Of a DNA stretch of 58,166 nucleotides, positions 47,826-57,054 are shown in pieces (position 1 is the first letter of the stretch; the number at the start of each line of letters is the position of its first letter). This stretch comes from Shewanella sp. CG12_big_fil_rev_8_21_14_0_65_47_15. Its GTDB lineage: Bacteria > Pseudomonadota > Gammaproteobacteria > Enterobacterales > Shewanellaceae. The position numbers were made by a program, and so were the translations under genes. Location of the stretch: positions 1 through 58,166 of the forward strand of contig NZ_PFGL01000025.1 in the NCBI RefSeq assembly GCF_002783505.1. The letters run 5' to 3'. Under the pieces are notes generated by a model, which had not been told where the DNA came from, searched no databases, and saw only the letters and a program-made list of their open reading frames with translations.

Positions 47826-49436
47826 ATGTTGCCACTTGCCTCTATGTCTACAGCATCGCAAGCTCAGGCGGATTTAGCCCATTTTCAGTTGGCACAAAGC
47901 TATCTGCAAAAAATCCTGTTGTCATCTGTGTATGACATAGCGAAAGTGACGCCGCTTTCAAGCATGAACAAGTTATCGGCGCGTTTAGGTTGTCAGGTAT
48001 TTTTGAAGCGCGAAGATATGCAGCCAGTGCATTCCTTCAAGTTACGCGGTGCCTATAACCGTATTGCCCAGTTGACGAAAGAAGAATGTCAGCGCGGCGT
48101 GGTGTGTGCTTCGGCGGGCAATCATGCTCAGGGTGTGGCGATGTCGGCGGCGAGTCGCGGTGTGGATGCTGTGATTGTGATGCCTGAGACGACGCCCGAC
48201 ATTAAAATCGATGCGGTGCGCCGTTTAGGTGGCAACGTGGTATTGCACGGCCAAGCCTTCGATCAAGCCAATGGTTTTGCGATGGCGATGGCTAAAGAAG
48301 AGGGCCGAGTCTATATCGCGCCCTTCGATGATGAAGCTGTGATCGCAGGCCAAGGCACTATCGCCCAAGAGATGTTGCAGCAGCAGCGCGATCTCGAAGT
48401 GGTATTTGTGCCCGTGGGCGGCGGCGGTTTAATCGCGGGTATCGCAGCCTATTACAAGGCGGTGATGCCGCAGGTGAAAATTGTCGGCGTCGAGCCAGAA
48501 GATGCCGCCTGTTTAAAGGCGGCGATGGAAGCGGGCGAGCCGGTGACACTGGCGCAAGTCGGTTTATTTGCCGACGGTGTGGCAGTAAAGCGTATCGGCA
48601 CTGAACCGTTTCGAGTCGCCAAACTGTATGTCGATGAAGTCGTGACTGTCACTTCGGATGAAATCTGCGCTGCGGTGAAGGATATCTTCGAGGACACCCG
48701 TGCGATAGCCGAACCCGCTGGGGCTTTGTCCTTAGCTGGGCTTAAAAAATATGTCAGCGCCAATGCCAGTGGCGACAGCGGTAGAGGTGAGAAAGTCGCG
48801 GCGATTTTGAGTGGCGCCAATGTGAATTTTCACAGTCTGCGTTATGTGTCTGAGCGCTGCGAACTCGGCGAGCAAAAAGAAGCTGTATTAGCGGTGAAAG
48901 TCCCTGAACGTCCGGGAAGTTTCTTAAAATTCTGTGAGTTACTCGATAAACGGGTGATGACGGAGTTCAACTATCGTTTCAGTAGTCGCGATCTGGCCGT
49001 GGTGTTTGCTGGCATTCGCTTAAGCCGAGGCCAAGGTGAGCTAGAACAAATCATTGCCACCTTAGAGGCCAATGGCTTCGAAGTTCAGGATTTATCCGGC
49101 GATGAAACCGCCAAATTACATGTGCGCTACATGGTCGGCGGGCATCCACCCGAGCCCTTAGAGGAGCGTTTATTTAGCTTTGAGTTCCCCGAACATCCCG
49201 GCGCGCTGCTGAAGTTTTTAACTACCTTGCAGAGCAAATGGAATATCAGTTTATTCCATTATCGCAACCACGGCGCGGCCTTTGGCAGAGTGCTGGCGGG
49301 ATTTGAAGTGCCCGCGGCGGATGCCTTGCCGTTCCAACAGTTTTTAACTGACTTGGGTTTTGTCTATCAAGAGGAAACCCAAAGTCCTGCCTATCAGCTG
49401 TTTTTAAATGCGGGAAACGGCAACAAAGTCTTATAG
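47826..49436 (+). CDS. ilvA: Biosynthetic threonine ammonia-lyase
   Basis: PLP enzyme of 536 aa that deaminates threonine to 2-oxobutyrate for isoleucine. The PLP lysine is in HSFKLRGAYNRI and the phosphate loop in GGGGLIAGIA; two ACT-like regulatory domains follow (VPERPGSFLKF and FPEHPGALLKF), which bind isoleucine in the biosynthetic type. ATG 47826 begins two bases after the ilvD stop; the open frame upstream within ilvD is a shadow. The ilv operon lacks an ilvE gene here. Confidence 0.97.
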   Translation: MLPLASMSTASQAQADLAHFQLAQSYLQKILLSSVYDIAKVTPLSSMNKLSARLGCQVFLKREDMQPVHSFKLRGAYNRIAQLTKEECQRGVVCASAGNHAQGVAMSAASRGVDAVIVMPETTPDIKIDAVRRLGGNVVLHGQAFDQANGFAMAMAKEEGRVYIAPFDDEAVIAGQGTIAQEMLQQQRDLEVVFVPVGGGGLIAGIAAYYKAVMPQVKIVGVEPEDAACLKAAMEAGEPVTLAQVGLFADGVAVKRIGTEPFRVAKLYVDEVVTVTSDEICAAVKDIFEDTRAIAEPAGALSLAGLKKYVSANASGDSGRGEKVAAILSGANVNFHSLRYVSERCELGEQKEAVLAVKVPERPGSFLKFCELLDKRVMTEFNYRFSSRDLAVVFAGIRLSRGQGELEQIIATLEANGFEVQDLSGDETAKLHVRYMVGGHPPEPLEERLFSFEFPEHPGALLKFLTTLQSKWNISLFHYRNHGAAFGRVLAGFEVPAADALPFQQFLTDLGFVYQEETQSPAYQLFLNAGNGNKVL

Positions 49437-49513
49437 CATTAGTGATGAAGAACATAGCTGCACTCGGCACAATGACATTTTAGGCTCAAGTTAAGTCAAA
49501 GTTAGGCTAAAGG

Positions 49514-49538
49514 AGGGGCGCACAGGCGCCCCTTTTTG
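49514..49538 (+). terminator. Terminator of the ilv operon
   Basis: AGGGGCGC (49515-49521 region) pairs with GCGCCCCT (49526-49533), followed by TTTTTG. Confidence 0.9.
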
Positions 49539-49695
49539 TGGTAGTTTTGTAGACTTAATACTCTAGCCGCCGATTAGCGTGTCACGTTAAGTGGCTGACT
49601 TAACCCGCTAACGATTAACTCGCTGGTTTTTAAAACAGAATGGCTAACGAATACGAATTAATATCCAGACCTCGACCTGCACGCATTAAGGAGAC

Positions 49696-50832
49696 ATGAT
49701 GTTACCAGCACCGCGTTTTACCGCCTTTAATCCTCCTCGCCGTATTTTGATGGGCCCTGGCCCGTCGGATGTTTATCCCGAAGTGCTTGCGGCGCAGGCC
49801 AGACCGACGGTTGGCCACTTAGATCCGCTGTTTGTCGGCATGATGGATGAGCTTAAGAGCCTGATCCAATACGCCTTTCAAACTAAAAACGAAATGACTA
49901 TGGCGGTGTCTGCGCCGGGCAGTGCGGGCATGGAAACCTGTTTCGTTAACTTAGTCGAGCCGGGTGAGAAGGTGATTGTCTGCCGTAACGGTGTGTTTGG
50001 TGAGCGTATGCGCCAAAATGTCGAGCGTATGGGCGCCATTGCTGTGCTGGTGGACAATGAGTGGGGCACGCCTGTCGATCCTGCTGCAGTTGAAGCGGCG
50101 CTTAAAGCCAATCCCGATGCCAAATTTTTAGCCTTTGTGCACGCCGAAACTTCTACTGGCGCTTTGTCCGATGCTAAGACCTTGTGTGCATTAGCTAAAC
50201 AACATGGCTGCTTATCAATCGTCGATGCCGTGACTTCCCTTGGTGGCGTCGAGTTAAGAGTCGATGAATGGGGCATCGATGCCATTTATTCCGGCAGTCA
50301 AAAGTGTCTCTCCTGTGTGCCGGGTTTATCACCTGTGTCTTTCTCGCCTGCTGCTGTTGAAAAACTGAAAAATCGTAAAACCCCAGTGCAAAGTTGGTTT
50401 CTCGATCAAAGTCTGGTGATGGCCTATTGGACCAGCGCGGGCGGCAAACGCAGTTACCATCACACTGCGCCAGTGAATGCGCTTTATGCACTGCATGAAT
50501 CCCTGCGTATGTTGGCGGCCGAAGGTTTAGAGAATGCGTGGCAACGCCATCATGACATGCATTTAGTGCTGCGTGTTGGGCTGGAAAAGTTAGGGCTAAA
50601 CTTTGTGGTTGCCGAAGCTTCGCGTCTGCCACAACTTAACGCAGTTTACATCCCAGCAGGTGTGGATGATGCCGCAGTGCGGACTCGTTTGCTCAAGGAT
50701 TACAACCTCGAAATCGGCGCTGGTCTTGGCGCCCTTGCGGGCAAAGCATGGCGCATTGGCCTCATGGGTTTTGGTGCCCGTCGCGAAAATGTCGCCTTAT
50801 GCCTCAAGGCATTAGAAGAGGTGTTGAACTAA
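49696..50832 (+). CDS. Class V aminotransferase (serine/alanine-glyoxylate type)
   Basis: PLP-dependent aminotransferase of 378 aa. The lysine is Lys203 in YSGSQKCLS, Asp177 in SIVDAVTSLGG binds the pyridine nitrogen, and the start (FNPPRRILMGPGPSDVYPEV) is typical of alanine-glyoxylate/serine-pyruvate aminotransferases. AAGGAG precedes ATGATG at 49696. Which amino donor it uses cannot be told. It follows the ilv terminator. Confidence 0.9.
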   Translation: MMLPAPRFTAFNPPRRILMGPGPSDVYPEVLAAQARPTVGHLDPLFVGMMDELKSLIQYAFQTKNEMTMAVSAPGSAGMETCFVNLVEPGEKVIVCRNGVFGERMRQNVERMGAIAVLVDNEWGTPVDPAAVEAALKANPDAKFLAFVHAETSTGALSDAKTLCALAKQHGCLSIVDAVTSLGGVELRVDEWGIDAIYSGSQKCLSCVPGLSPVSFSPAAVEKLKNRKTPVQSWFLDQSLVMAYWTSAGGKRSYHHTAPVNALYALHESLRMLAAEGLENAWQRHHDMHLVLRVGLEKLGLNFVVAEASRLPQLNAVYIPAGVDDAAVRTRLLKDYNLEIGAGLGALAGKAWRIGLMGFGARRENVALCLKALEEVLN

Positions 50833-50833
50833 T

Positions 50834-51094
50834 ATGCCAAGATTACGCTTTGCCCTTTGCGGCCTAATGATCGCTCTGCTCAGTGCCTGTTCGGTGAACA
50901 ATACCAGCAATGCGTCCTGCGATTTTGTGCGCGGAACTAACAATAACCAAAGCATGCGAGAGGCAAGCGGCCACGATACGGGCAGCGCCGATGAGCGACA
51001 AAAAGATGCCGGTATCGGCTTCTTGAATGTCATCTTCGGCGGCATCAGTCGAGCACTTTCTTCCGATAAGTCAGCGGATGGAAAATGTGTGTAA
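50834..51094 (+). CDS. Small predicted lipoprotein
   Basis: An 86-aa protein with signal peptide MPRLRFALCGLMIALLSAC and lipobox LSAC, starting one base after the aminotransferase stop, so it is translationally coupled. The mature part has two further cysteines (Cys29 and Cys85). Function is unknown. A terminator follows. Confidence 0.8.
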   Translation: MPRLRFALCGLMIALLSACSVNNTSNASCDFVRGTNNNQSMREASGHDTGSADERQKDAGIGFLNVIFGGISRALSSDKSADGKCV

Positions 51095-51127
51095 CGCTGT
51101 GGGTCTTAGTTGTCTTTGATATATTGA

Positions 51128-51153
51128 AAATCCCCGCAATGCGGGGATTTTTA
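51128..51153 (+). terminator. Terminator after the small lipoprotein
   Basis: AAATCCCCGC (51128-51137) pairs with GCGGGGATTT (51141-51150), followed by TTA. It marks the end of the conserved core before the accessory region. Confidence 0.92.
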
Positions 51154-51190
51154 TAAAACCAGTGTAGCTTTGATTTAGGTCATACTGATT

Positions 51191-52186
51191 AACCTGAACT
51201 CGGGATAAGAAAATTTGAACTAATGGCCTTCTTTGTGATCGGATCTTTCGACCAAGAGAAACTTAATCACTCTGGAGAGCCTATGCATAAATTAGTGGAA
51301 ATGTTTTTCGATGTCGATGATTTTTGTGCTGTTTTCATCCCTGAATGGGAAAAAACGCTGTTAACTGATGGAACACGCAAGCGCCAACGTGCTGGTCGTA
51401 TGACAATGAGCGAAGTGATGACTATCCTCATACTTTTCCAGATGTTCCACCACCTGATTTCAAAAACTTCTAGACCTGCTTTCTGGCTCATTTCTATCAA
51501 TCAGCTTTCCCAAATTTATTCAGCTATACCTGCTCTCTTGAAGTGATGTCCACTGTTTTAGTGCCGCTTTGCAGCTACTTTGCCAGCCTAAAAAGTGAAC
51601 ACATTGACATCGAATTTGTTGATTCAACAAGTATCAAAGTCTGTCACAACCTACGGATTAATCGCCATAAAACCTTGGTGGGATTGGCGTACAGAGACAA
51701 AGGCACCATGAGTTGGTTCTATGGTTTTAAACTGTATTTAATTGTCAATCATCAAGGCGGAATTGTGGCTGCCAAGGTGTACTCCCACGAATGTACATGA
51801 CACAAAGCCGGTAAGTGAGATGGTGCACAGTGATATGAATAAACTCTATGCAGACAAAGGTGTATCAGCAAAGCCTTGTCAGGTGAATTACTGGAGAAAG
51901 GCGCCAAGCTGGTGACGAACGTGCGGAAGAATATGAAGGCAAAGGCAATGTTGTGGTGGGATAAGGCCATGCTGTCGAGACATTTTATCATAGAAACCAT
52001 CAACGACCAGTTAAAAACTATCTCTCAGATAGAGCACTGCAGACACCATAGTGCGCATGGTTTTATGCTCAATATGGTAGCGGGGCTCATCGCCTACCAA
52101 TTGAAAGACAATAAGCCACAAATGAACATCACCAACTCGGAGTTTAATGCTATTGCAATTATGGCTTGTTAAACCGATCTCAGGTT
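51191..52186. mobile_element. Decayed IS982-family insertion sequence
   Basis: The left end AACCTGAACTCGGG (from 51191) matches the reverse complement of the right end (AACCTGAGATCGG, to 52186) with two mismatches, the IS982-type terminal repeat. The interior is a broken transposase. I see no target duplication, so the copy is old or one end has been altered. Confidence 0.75.
51283..52172 (+). pseudogene. IS982-type transposase, frameshifted
   Basis: Segments of a DDE transposase can be followed through different frames: MHKLVEMFFDVDDFC (51283), then LAHFYQSAFPNL and VLVPLCSYFASL, EFVDSTSIKVCHN (first catalytic D, about 51615), DTKPVSEMV...LYADKG (second D, about 51850) and FIIETINDQLK (E, about 51990). 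At least three frame changes (near 51455, 51790 and 51865) and internal stops show it is dead. Confidence 0.85.
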
Positions 52187-52229
52187 AAACCATGTTATTT
52201 ATGCAGGCAGCTATATTCGCTGATATCAA

Positions 52230-54008
52230 TTAGGCTGGAATGGATACAGCACTTTCTAAGTCATTGATCTGTTTTTGCATCAATCGGCAATATATCCCAT
52301 TTTTGTTCAGTATAAGTGAATCATGAGAGCCTATTTGACTGATTTCTCCCTGATCCATAACGACGATTCGTTGGGCTCTGCTAATTGTTGAGAAGCGATG
52401 GGTGATCATGATAGTCGTTCTTCCCCTCATCAGGTTTTCCAGGCCCTGCTGCACCAGATACTCGTTGTGTGCATCCAGCGCGCTGGTCGCTTCGTCGAGG
52501 ATCAGAATATTGGCATCCCTTAAAATTGCCCTGGCAATGGCAATTCGCTGTTTTTGCCCACCGGACAGCTGCACTCCACGATCGCCCAGTTGGGTGTCAT
52601 AGCCGGAGGGCAGCTTGCAGATAAACTCATGGGCATTGGCGTGCTTGGCCGCCTGGATCACTTCTTCTGCAGTCGCCAGTCGATCTGACAGGGCATATTG
52701 AATATTTTCCAGTATGCTGCCGGAAAAGAGGCTGGGCTCCTGTTCCACAATGGCGATATTTCGTCTTATGGCATGCAGGCTCAAGGTGTCGGCATCCACC
52801 CCATCAAACTTGAGTCGGCCAGCGTCTGGCTTATAAAAACCCAGGATCAGGCTGGCAATGGTCGACTTGCCTGCGCCGGATGCACCGACCAAGGCAATTT
52901 TTTCTCCCGCAGCAACGGATAACGTAAAGCCTCTCAATGCCTGGTTTTCGGGGCGGGCGGGATAGGCAAACGCCACATTTTCAAAATGTATCTCGCCTTT
53001 TAATTGAGGTAAATCTGCTCCGCCTGACCCTTCCGGGATCTGTGGCGGCAGGGAAAGCAATTCGAAGACGCGTTCCGTCGCCCCCACGGCTTTCATCCAT
53101 TCCCCCCAAAACCAACTCACTCCGGATGCCGACATGGCCACCATGGCGGCATAAAGAATAAAACTGGTTAATTCTCCGATACTCAGCTTGCCTTCCAACA
53201 CCATCTGGCCGCCGAACCAGAGCGTCACCAGCAAGGCCATATACTGGATGAAACTGGTGACGCCTTGAAAGCCGGCGAAAATACGCGTGTTGCCTAAGGC
53301 GAGGTCCTGGGTTTTACCCGTTGCCGTGCGATAGCGCTGCTTGGCTCCATCTTGCTGGCCAAAGGCATGCATCAAGCGAATATTGGTCAGGCTTTCCTGC
53401 GCTATATGGTTACAGTCTGCCAGGTTGTCCTGAACCAGTTTTGATCTGCTGCCCACCATTTTTCCTGCTTGTCGGGCAGCCAATATGGATAAGGGCACGA
53501 CGATCAACATTAATAAACTGAGCCCGGGCGACAGCATCAGCAGCAAGACGGCACCGCCAATGCAAGTCAGCAGGGAGCGCAGGGCGATCGCCAATGCCAT
53601 GGTCAGGGTATCTTTTAATATTTCTACATCGGCAGAAAGTCTATTGCTCAGGTTGCCTACATTATTGCGATCAAAAAAACCTATTCCCTGGCCAATAATC
53701 GCGCCATAGAGCGCTTGTCTGAGTCGGGTCACTATTAAGATGCCCGCCGACTCAAAGAGGTAGTAACGCAGGGAGGTCGCCGCTGCGTGGATCAAAAATA
53801 CCAGTATCATGAGCAGCGCAACCCAAGTTAACCAACTTCCTTGCTGGGCCTGGGCTGAGTTATCGATAAAGTAGGCTACGGCCTTGGGAAAACTGAGCTG
53901 GATGATGACAGTGACCAACATCACGAGGAAACCAAGCAAGAGCCGATAAATATAGGGTCTGATCAGTGACAGCCTGAGCCGGTGCAATTTCCTTGTCTCC
54001 AGGTTCAT
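52230..54008 (-). CDS. ABC exporter (MsbA-like) of the RiPP operon
   Basis: Half-transporter of 592 aa: an N-terminal membrane domain of about six helices (residues 20-310) and a C-terminal ATPase with Walker A GASGAGKS (375-382), LSGGQ (481-485) and Walker B LILDEATSALD (502-512). No N-terminal C39 peptidase domain is present, so it does not itself cleave leaders. Its ATG overlaps the stop of the MauD-like gene (ATGA), so it belongs to the operon and probably exports the mature peptide. It is the last gene. Confidence 0.92.
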   Translation of the reverse strand: MNLETRKLHRLRLSLIRPYIYRLLLGFLVMLVTVIIQLSFPKAVAYFIDNSAQAQQGSWLTWVALLMILVFLIHAAATSLRYYLFESAGILIVTRLRQALYGAIIGQGIGFFDRNNVGNLSNRLSADVEILKDTLTMALAIALRSLLTCIGGAVLLLMLSPGLSLLMLIVVPLSILAARQAGKMVGSRSKLVQDNLADCNHIAQESLTNIRLMHAFGQQDGAKQRYRTATGKTQDLALGNTRIFAGFQGVTSFIQYMALLVTLWFGGQMVLEGKLSIGELTSFILYAAMVAMSASGVSWFWGEWMKAVGATERVFELLSLPPQIPEGSGGADLPQLKGEIHFENVAFAYPARPENQALRGFTLSVAAGEKIALVGASGAGKSTIASLILGFYKPDAGRLKFDGVDADTLSLHAIRRNIAIVEQEPSLFSGSILENIQYALSDRLATAEEVIQAAKHANAHEFICKLPSGYDTQLGDRGVQLSGGQKQRIAIARAILRDANILILDEATSALDAHNEYLVQQGLENLMRGRTTIMITHRFSTISRAQRIVVMDQGEISQIGSHDSLILNKNGIYCRLMQKQINDLESAVSIPA

Positions 54009-54574
54009 AATGCAGACTCCGCTTCCGTTAATATGTCGTCCATCTGAGAGATAAAGCTGATCCAGTCATGATCACCTATCATACCGCTGGCTTGTAACAC
54101 CCGGTTTTCATCCAGAAATAAATAAAATGGGGAAGCCGTACGTGGGTTCAAACTTTTTCGTACTTCGTTGTCCATTGATACCACCAGGTTTAACAGTGGC
54201 GTATCGGCCAAAAATGATTTTATCCTGTCCGGGTGCTCTGACATGATCAACCAGATCTCAACCTCTGCGCGTCTCAGCGCAGCTTGTATACGGCAAAGTT
54301 CCGGGAGCTTGCCATGACACTCCTTACATTGAGTGGATAAAAACACCAACACAGTCGGCTTGTTTATCGATCTTACCGGTGTCTTATCCATCAAGGTTTC
54401 ACCCGCGAAATAGGGCACCTGTTCATCCACAGGTAAGGTTAAAGGCAGGACATCGACACCGGGCATATTCATGGTTCGCATCATGCCGAATAGCCTGAAC
54501 GTGAGGGTAAGGTTAATTGCAACGATAACAATGAGACAGGCCAAAACCAGGTGTAATAATGTCACGTCCATCAT
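54005..54574 (-). CDS. MauD-like thioredoxin-fold protein (CxxC)
   Basis: Membrane-anchored thioredoxin-like protein of 189 aa: an N-terminal helix (about residues 6-25), then a TlpA/MauD-like domain with STQCKECHGKLPEL, the redox CxxC at Cys83/Cys86, and the PFYLFLDENRVLQASG cis-Pro region. MauD of methylamine dehydrogenase operons works with MauE in disulfide formation; here too it follows a MauE homologue. Ribosome site AAGGA precedes ATG 54574. I infer it oxidises or isomerises thiols of the peptide precursors. Confidence 0.85.
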   Translation of the reverse strand: MMDVTLLHLVLACLIVIVAINLTLTFRLFGMMRTMNMPGVDVLPLTLPVDEQVPYFAGETLMDKTPVRSINKPTVLVFLSTQCKECHGKLPELCRIQAALRRAEVEIWLIMSEHPDRIKSFLADTPLLNLVVSMDNEVRKSLNPRTASPFYLFLDENRVLQASGMIGDHDWISFISQMDDILTEAESAL

Positions 54575-54583
54575 ATGAAATCC

Positions 54584-55099
54584 TTAAGCATCATGGCGTA
54601 ATATCATGACAACATCTGACAAGTGTATTGTGAGCCGGGCAAACAAAAACGCGCACCCCAATAGCAGCCACTGTGAAGCCGGAGTCACAACCAGGTCGCT
54701 CGACGTAAAATTGAGCATAATGCAACAAGCCGCTATCAAGATTAACGCGCGGTAAAAATCATGCCCGTTGACGTGGCGATTTTCCTGCCCGAAGCAATGA
54801 CAGCTAACCAACCTGTGCCGTAGCAGAATCGACGCTATGAAGAGGGCAAAGCAGACAAATAACAGCAGTGCAGCCTGCATGGCCAAGGCACGCCAGGGCC
54901 CGTCGAGAATTAACAAGGCCGCCAACGACCACTCTATTGTGATTAATCCCAGTGCCGCGGCGCTGCGCCATGGCGCGGCCAGATGTAATGTCGCCGCCAG
55001 ACTGTCTGCAAATTTGGACCATGAGGCGGTCTTACCCCAGGCGGCGAGCACCAGTAGGATGAAGATGAGGAAACGACAAAATTCTGCCAAATAAGCCAA
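54584..55099 (-). CDS. MauE-like membrane redox protein
   Basis: A 171-aa inner-membrane protein with about four helices. VSCHCFGQENRHV (Cys100, Cys102) is the CxCFG motif of MauE/DoxX-related proteins; the helix before Cys100 is hydrophobic. MauE is thought to pass redox equivalents to MauD. It starts at TTG 55099 with GAGG seven bases upstream and lies four bases after the protease-like gene. An ATG start would require truncating the first helix. Confidence 0.83.
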   Translation of the reverse strand: MAYLAEFCRFLIFILLVLAAWGKTASWSKFADSLAATLHLAAPWRSAAALGLITIEWSLAALLILDGPWRALAMQAALLLFVCFALFIASILLRHRLVSCHCFGQENRHVNGHDFYRALILIAACCIMLNFTSSDLVVTPASQWLLLGCAFLFARLTIHLSDVVMILRHDA

Positions 55100-55103
55100 G
55101 ATG

Positions 55104-55970
55104 TTACCTCACGATTTTCCAGCAGGGAGAAGGTCTTTCAGGGTGGCACCAACGCCCATTGACGTCATGGGCAGTGGCTATGATGGCATCAAACCAACCG
55201 TCGTCCAGTGATTGGCAAGCGCCCGGACCTAGGTTGGCTCGAATTTGTTCAGCCAGTTCCCAGGCCCTCACTTCAAGCCGGGGATCTTGCCTTATCTTTA
55301 AGCCTAATTGCGTCATTTCTTCCCGGGTAATGGCATAAGTGTGCGAGTGATAACCGTATTGGAGCTGGGCGACAATTTTGGTGCGCAGGCCTGGTTCCTG
55401 TTCCGGTAGCTGAAACGCCAGTAACTGTTCACCTATCTGTTGCAGTTCGAGCGTCGAGCGATAAAAGGACGTCAGTGTCGTCGGGAATATGCTGCTGCAC
55501 AGATGTGATGCCGACTGCGCTCTGGCTTCATCGTCATCGAGTTCAAACCACTCCTTCATCATTTGTGAAAACAAACGCACATCCTGAGATGACAGGCTGG
55601 ACGGAGTGTTGCCATTGTTTGGTTCGGCCGAATGCAAGGCAGGATCTATCGGAGAAAAAACCGCCAAAGGCCCGGCGATGATTTCGTGCCCTGACAAACA
55701 CAGCAAAGTCGCGGATGACTCGCAGTAATGCGGCACGATGAAAGTAAGGGTATGGCAAAATTCTCTCAATAATAAGGCAATGCGCCTGACACCGTTCACT
55801 ATGCCACCGCGGCTATAGAGCACAACATCCAGTCGCTCGACATGACCGAGTTGGCGCAAACAGTTATAGAGTGCCGGCATTAACTCGATATCGAGCTGAC
55901 TGGCAGCGAGTACCAATACCTTGCTGTCCCGCTGGCTTTCCAACGCCCTTATAGTGTCCAAATTCAGCAT
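55104..55970 (-). CDS. Serine dehydrogenase proteinase (ClpP-fold) homologue
   Basis: A 288-aa protein of the SDH-type ClpP/crotonase-fold proteinase family. The central sequence HYCESSATLLCLSGHEIIAG, continuing to FSPIDP, matches the SDH active-site region, which has a SAGT-type serine and a GPIDP end; Ser85 or Ser86 is the likely nucleophile. VVLYSRGGIVNGVRRI matches the oxyanion/substrate loop of the fold. It starts at ATG 55970 (GGGAG four bases upstream) and overlaps the ATP-grasp gene by seven bases. In this operon I infer leader removal from the precursors. Confidence 0.75.
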   Translation of the reverse strand: MLNLDTIRALESQRDSKVLVLAASQLDIELMPALYNCLRQLGHVERLDVVLYSRGGIVNGVRRIALLLREFCHTLTFIVPHYCESSATLLCLSGHEIIAGPLAVFSPIDPALHSAEPNNGNTPSSLSSQDVRLFSQMMKEWFELDDDEARAQSASHLCSSIFPTTLTSFYRSTLELQQIGEQLLAFQLPEQEPGLRTKIVAQLQYGYHSHTYAITREEMTQLGLKIRQDPRLEVRAWELAEQIRANLGPGACQSLDDGWFDAIIATAHDVNGRWCHPERPSPCWKIVR

Positions 55971-56968
55971 CTGGCTCCCTCTATCAGACAATCGGCCAAT
56001 GCATCCATCATGGTTAATTCGGGTACCAGTTGTTCCACAAACCAAAATTGTCCGCCGGGATTATTTTCCAAAAAGACATAGTCATCTTCCGGCGTCACTA
56101 TTAAATCCAGGGCGCCGTAATTCAAGCCGTAACTTTTGACAAACTCGCGACAACGCTGCTCTATATGCTGTGGCAGCTCGATTGCGCTGTAGGGGATCTC
56201 CACACTGAAATCTCTAAAATCTGTCTTGGTGCGCTCATCCAGCTGGGAATCAATTTTCGCCGCGAATACCCGCTCACCTATCACAGTCACGCGCAGTTCA
56301 TAGGCTTTTTCTATATGCCCCTGGAAATGACAAGGCACAAGGGCGACCGCATCCATCTGCTCCATGTCTTCATCGCTGATGACTGTGGTTGGAATGCCAT
56401 CAGACTCCCGCTCTGCTTGCGATACCTTGTCTGCGGCTAAAAAGGATGACGACATCGCCTTGAACACCATGTCGCCCTCCAGCGCCTGTTTGAACGACTT
56501 GACGGCCTGGGGAGTGTTACTGATGATCGACGGCGGGATAGTGAAGCCCAGCCTGACGGCCCTTTTCATCTGCTCTCCCTTGAAGCTTGCTCCACGCACA
56601 GCCAAGGGGTGGCTCATCCAATAGCAGTCGAGGCCGTACAATAAGCCAAACAGTGTGTGGTCAGTTTCTTCGATCGCGTAGGCTTTTTCCTGCAGGCCTA
56701 AATCTGCACTGAGAAACGCAAATTCCCCTTTCTTACGCAGCCATACCGCCCCTATGTCCTCGATGGCGAGTCTGTCACCCGTCGGCAGATGTTGAATAAA
56801 GCCTTCACACCCTTGCTGGCCGATTTGTTGATGAAACTGGTAGTCACGAGGGAAAGCGTCCAGATCGAGACGAAATGGTGTATCGCCTTTTGCTGTCAAT
56901 AGGGGAGTGAGTACGTCGACATGCAGATCATCGCTGTTGCTGACGATTAAAATCCGTTTTCTATTCAT
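55964..56968 (-). CDS. ATP-grasp graspetide-type peptide ligase
   Basis: ATP-grasp enzyme of 334 aa resembling MvdC/MvdD of microviridin-type graspetides, which form omega-ester or amide bonds between Ser/Thr/Lys and Asp/Glu side chains of a precursor. The start RKRILIVSNSDDLHVDVL...FRLDLDAFP is like MvdD; AYELRVTVIGERVFAAKIDSQ and FLENNPGGQF (Glu301, Asn303 as metal ligands) complete the fold. ATG 56968 is used, giving the usual length; the open frame upstream to 57121 overlaps the first precursor. It is the first enzyme gene after the precursors. Confidence 0.88.
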   Translation of the reverse strand: MNRKRILIVSNSDDLHVDVLTPLLTAKGDTPFRLDLDAFPRDYQFHQQIGQQGCEGFIQHLPTGDRLAIEDIGAVWLRKKGEFAFLSADLGLQEKAYAIEETDHTLFGLLYGLDCYWMSHPLAVRGASFKGEQMKRAVRLGFTIPPSIISNTPQAVKSFKQALEGDMVFKAMSSSFLAADKVSQAERESDGIPTTVISDEDMEQMDAVALVPCHFQGHIEKAYELRVTVIGERVFAAKIDSQLDERTKTDFRDFSVEIPYSAIELPQHIEQRCREFVKSYGLNYGALDLIVTPEDDYVFLENNPGGQFWFVEQLVPELTMMDALADCLIEGARC

Positions 56969-57017
56969 ATTCCACTTAAATGAGGGGGAGGGAGAAATTT
57001 CAGTGGGGAAACTATTA

Positions 57018-57036
57018 CCCCGGTCAGAAACCGGGG
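57018..57036 (-). terminator. Hairpin after precursor A
   Basis: CCCCGGT (57018-57024) pairs with ACCGGGG (57030-57036). On the minus strand no strong T tract follows, so it may be a processing or attenuating hairpin that favours precursor over enzyme mRNA. Confidence 0.6.
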
Positions 57037-57054
57037 ATTTTCGGACAACGTAAA

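Noticed and set aside
52230..54008. ABC transporter as a drug exporter independent of the RiPP genes
   Set aside because: Its start overlaps the MauD-like gene (ATGA) and the direction is the same, so membership of the operon is the simpler reading.
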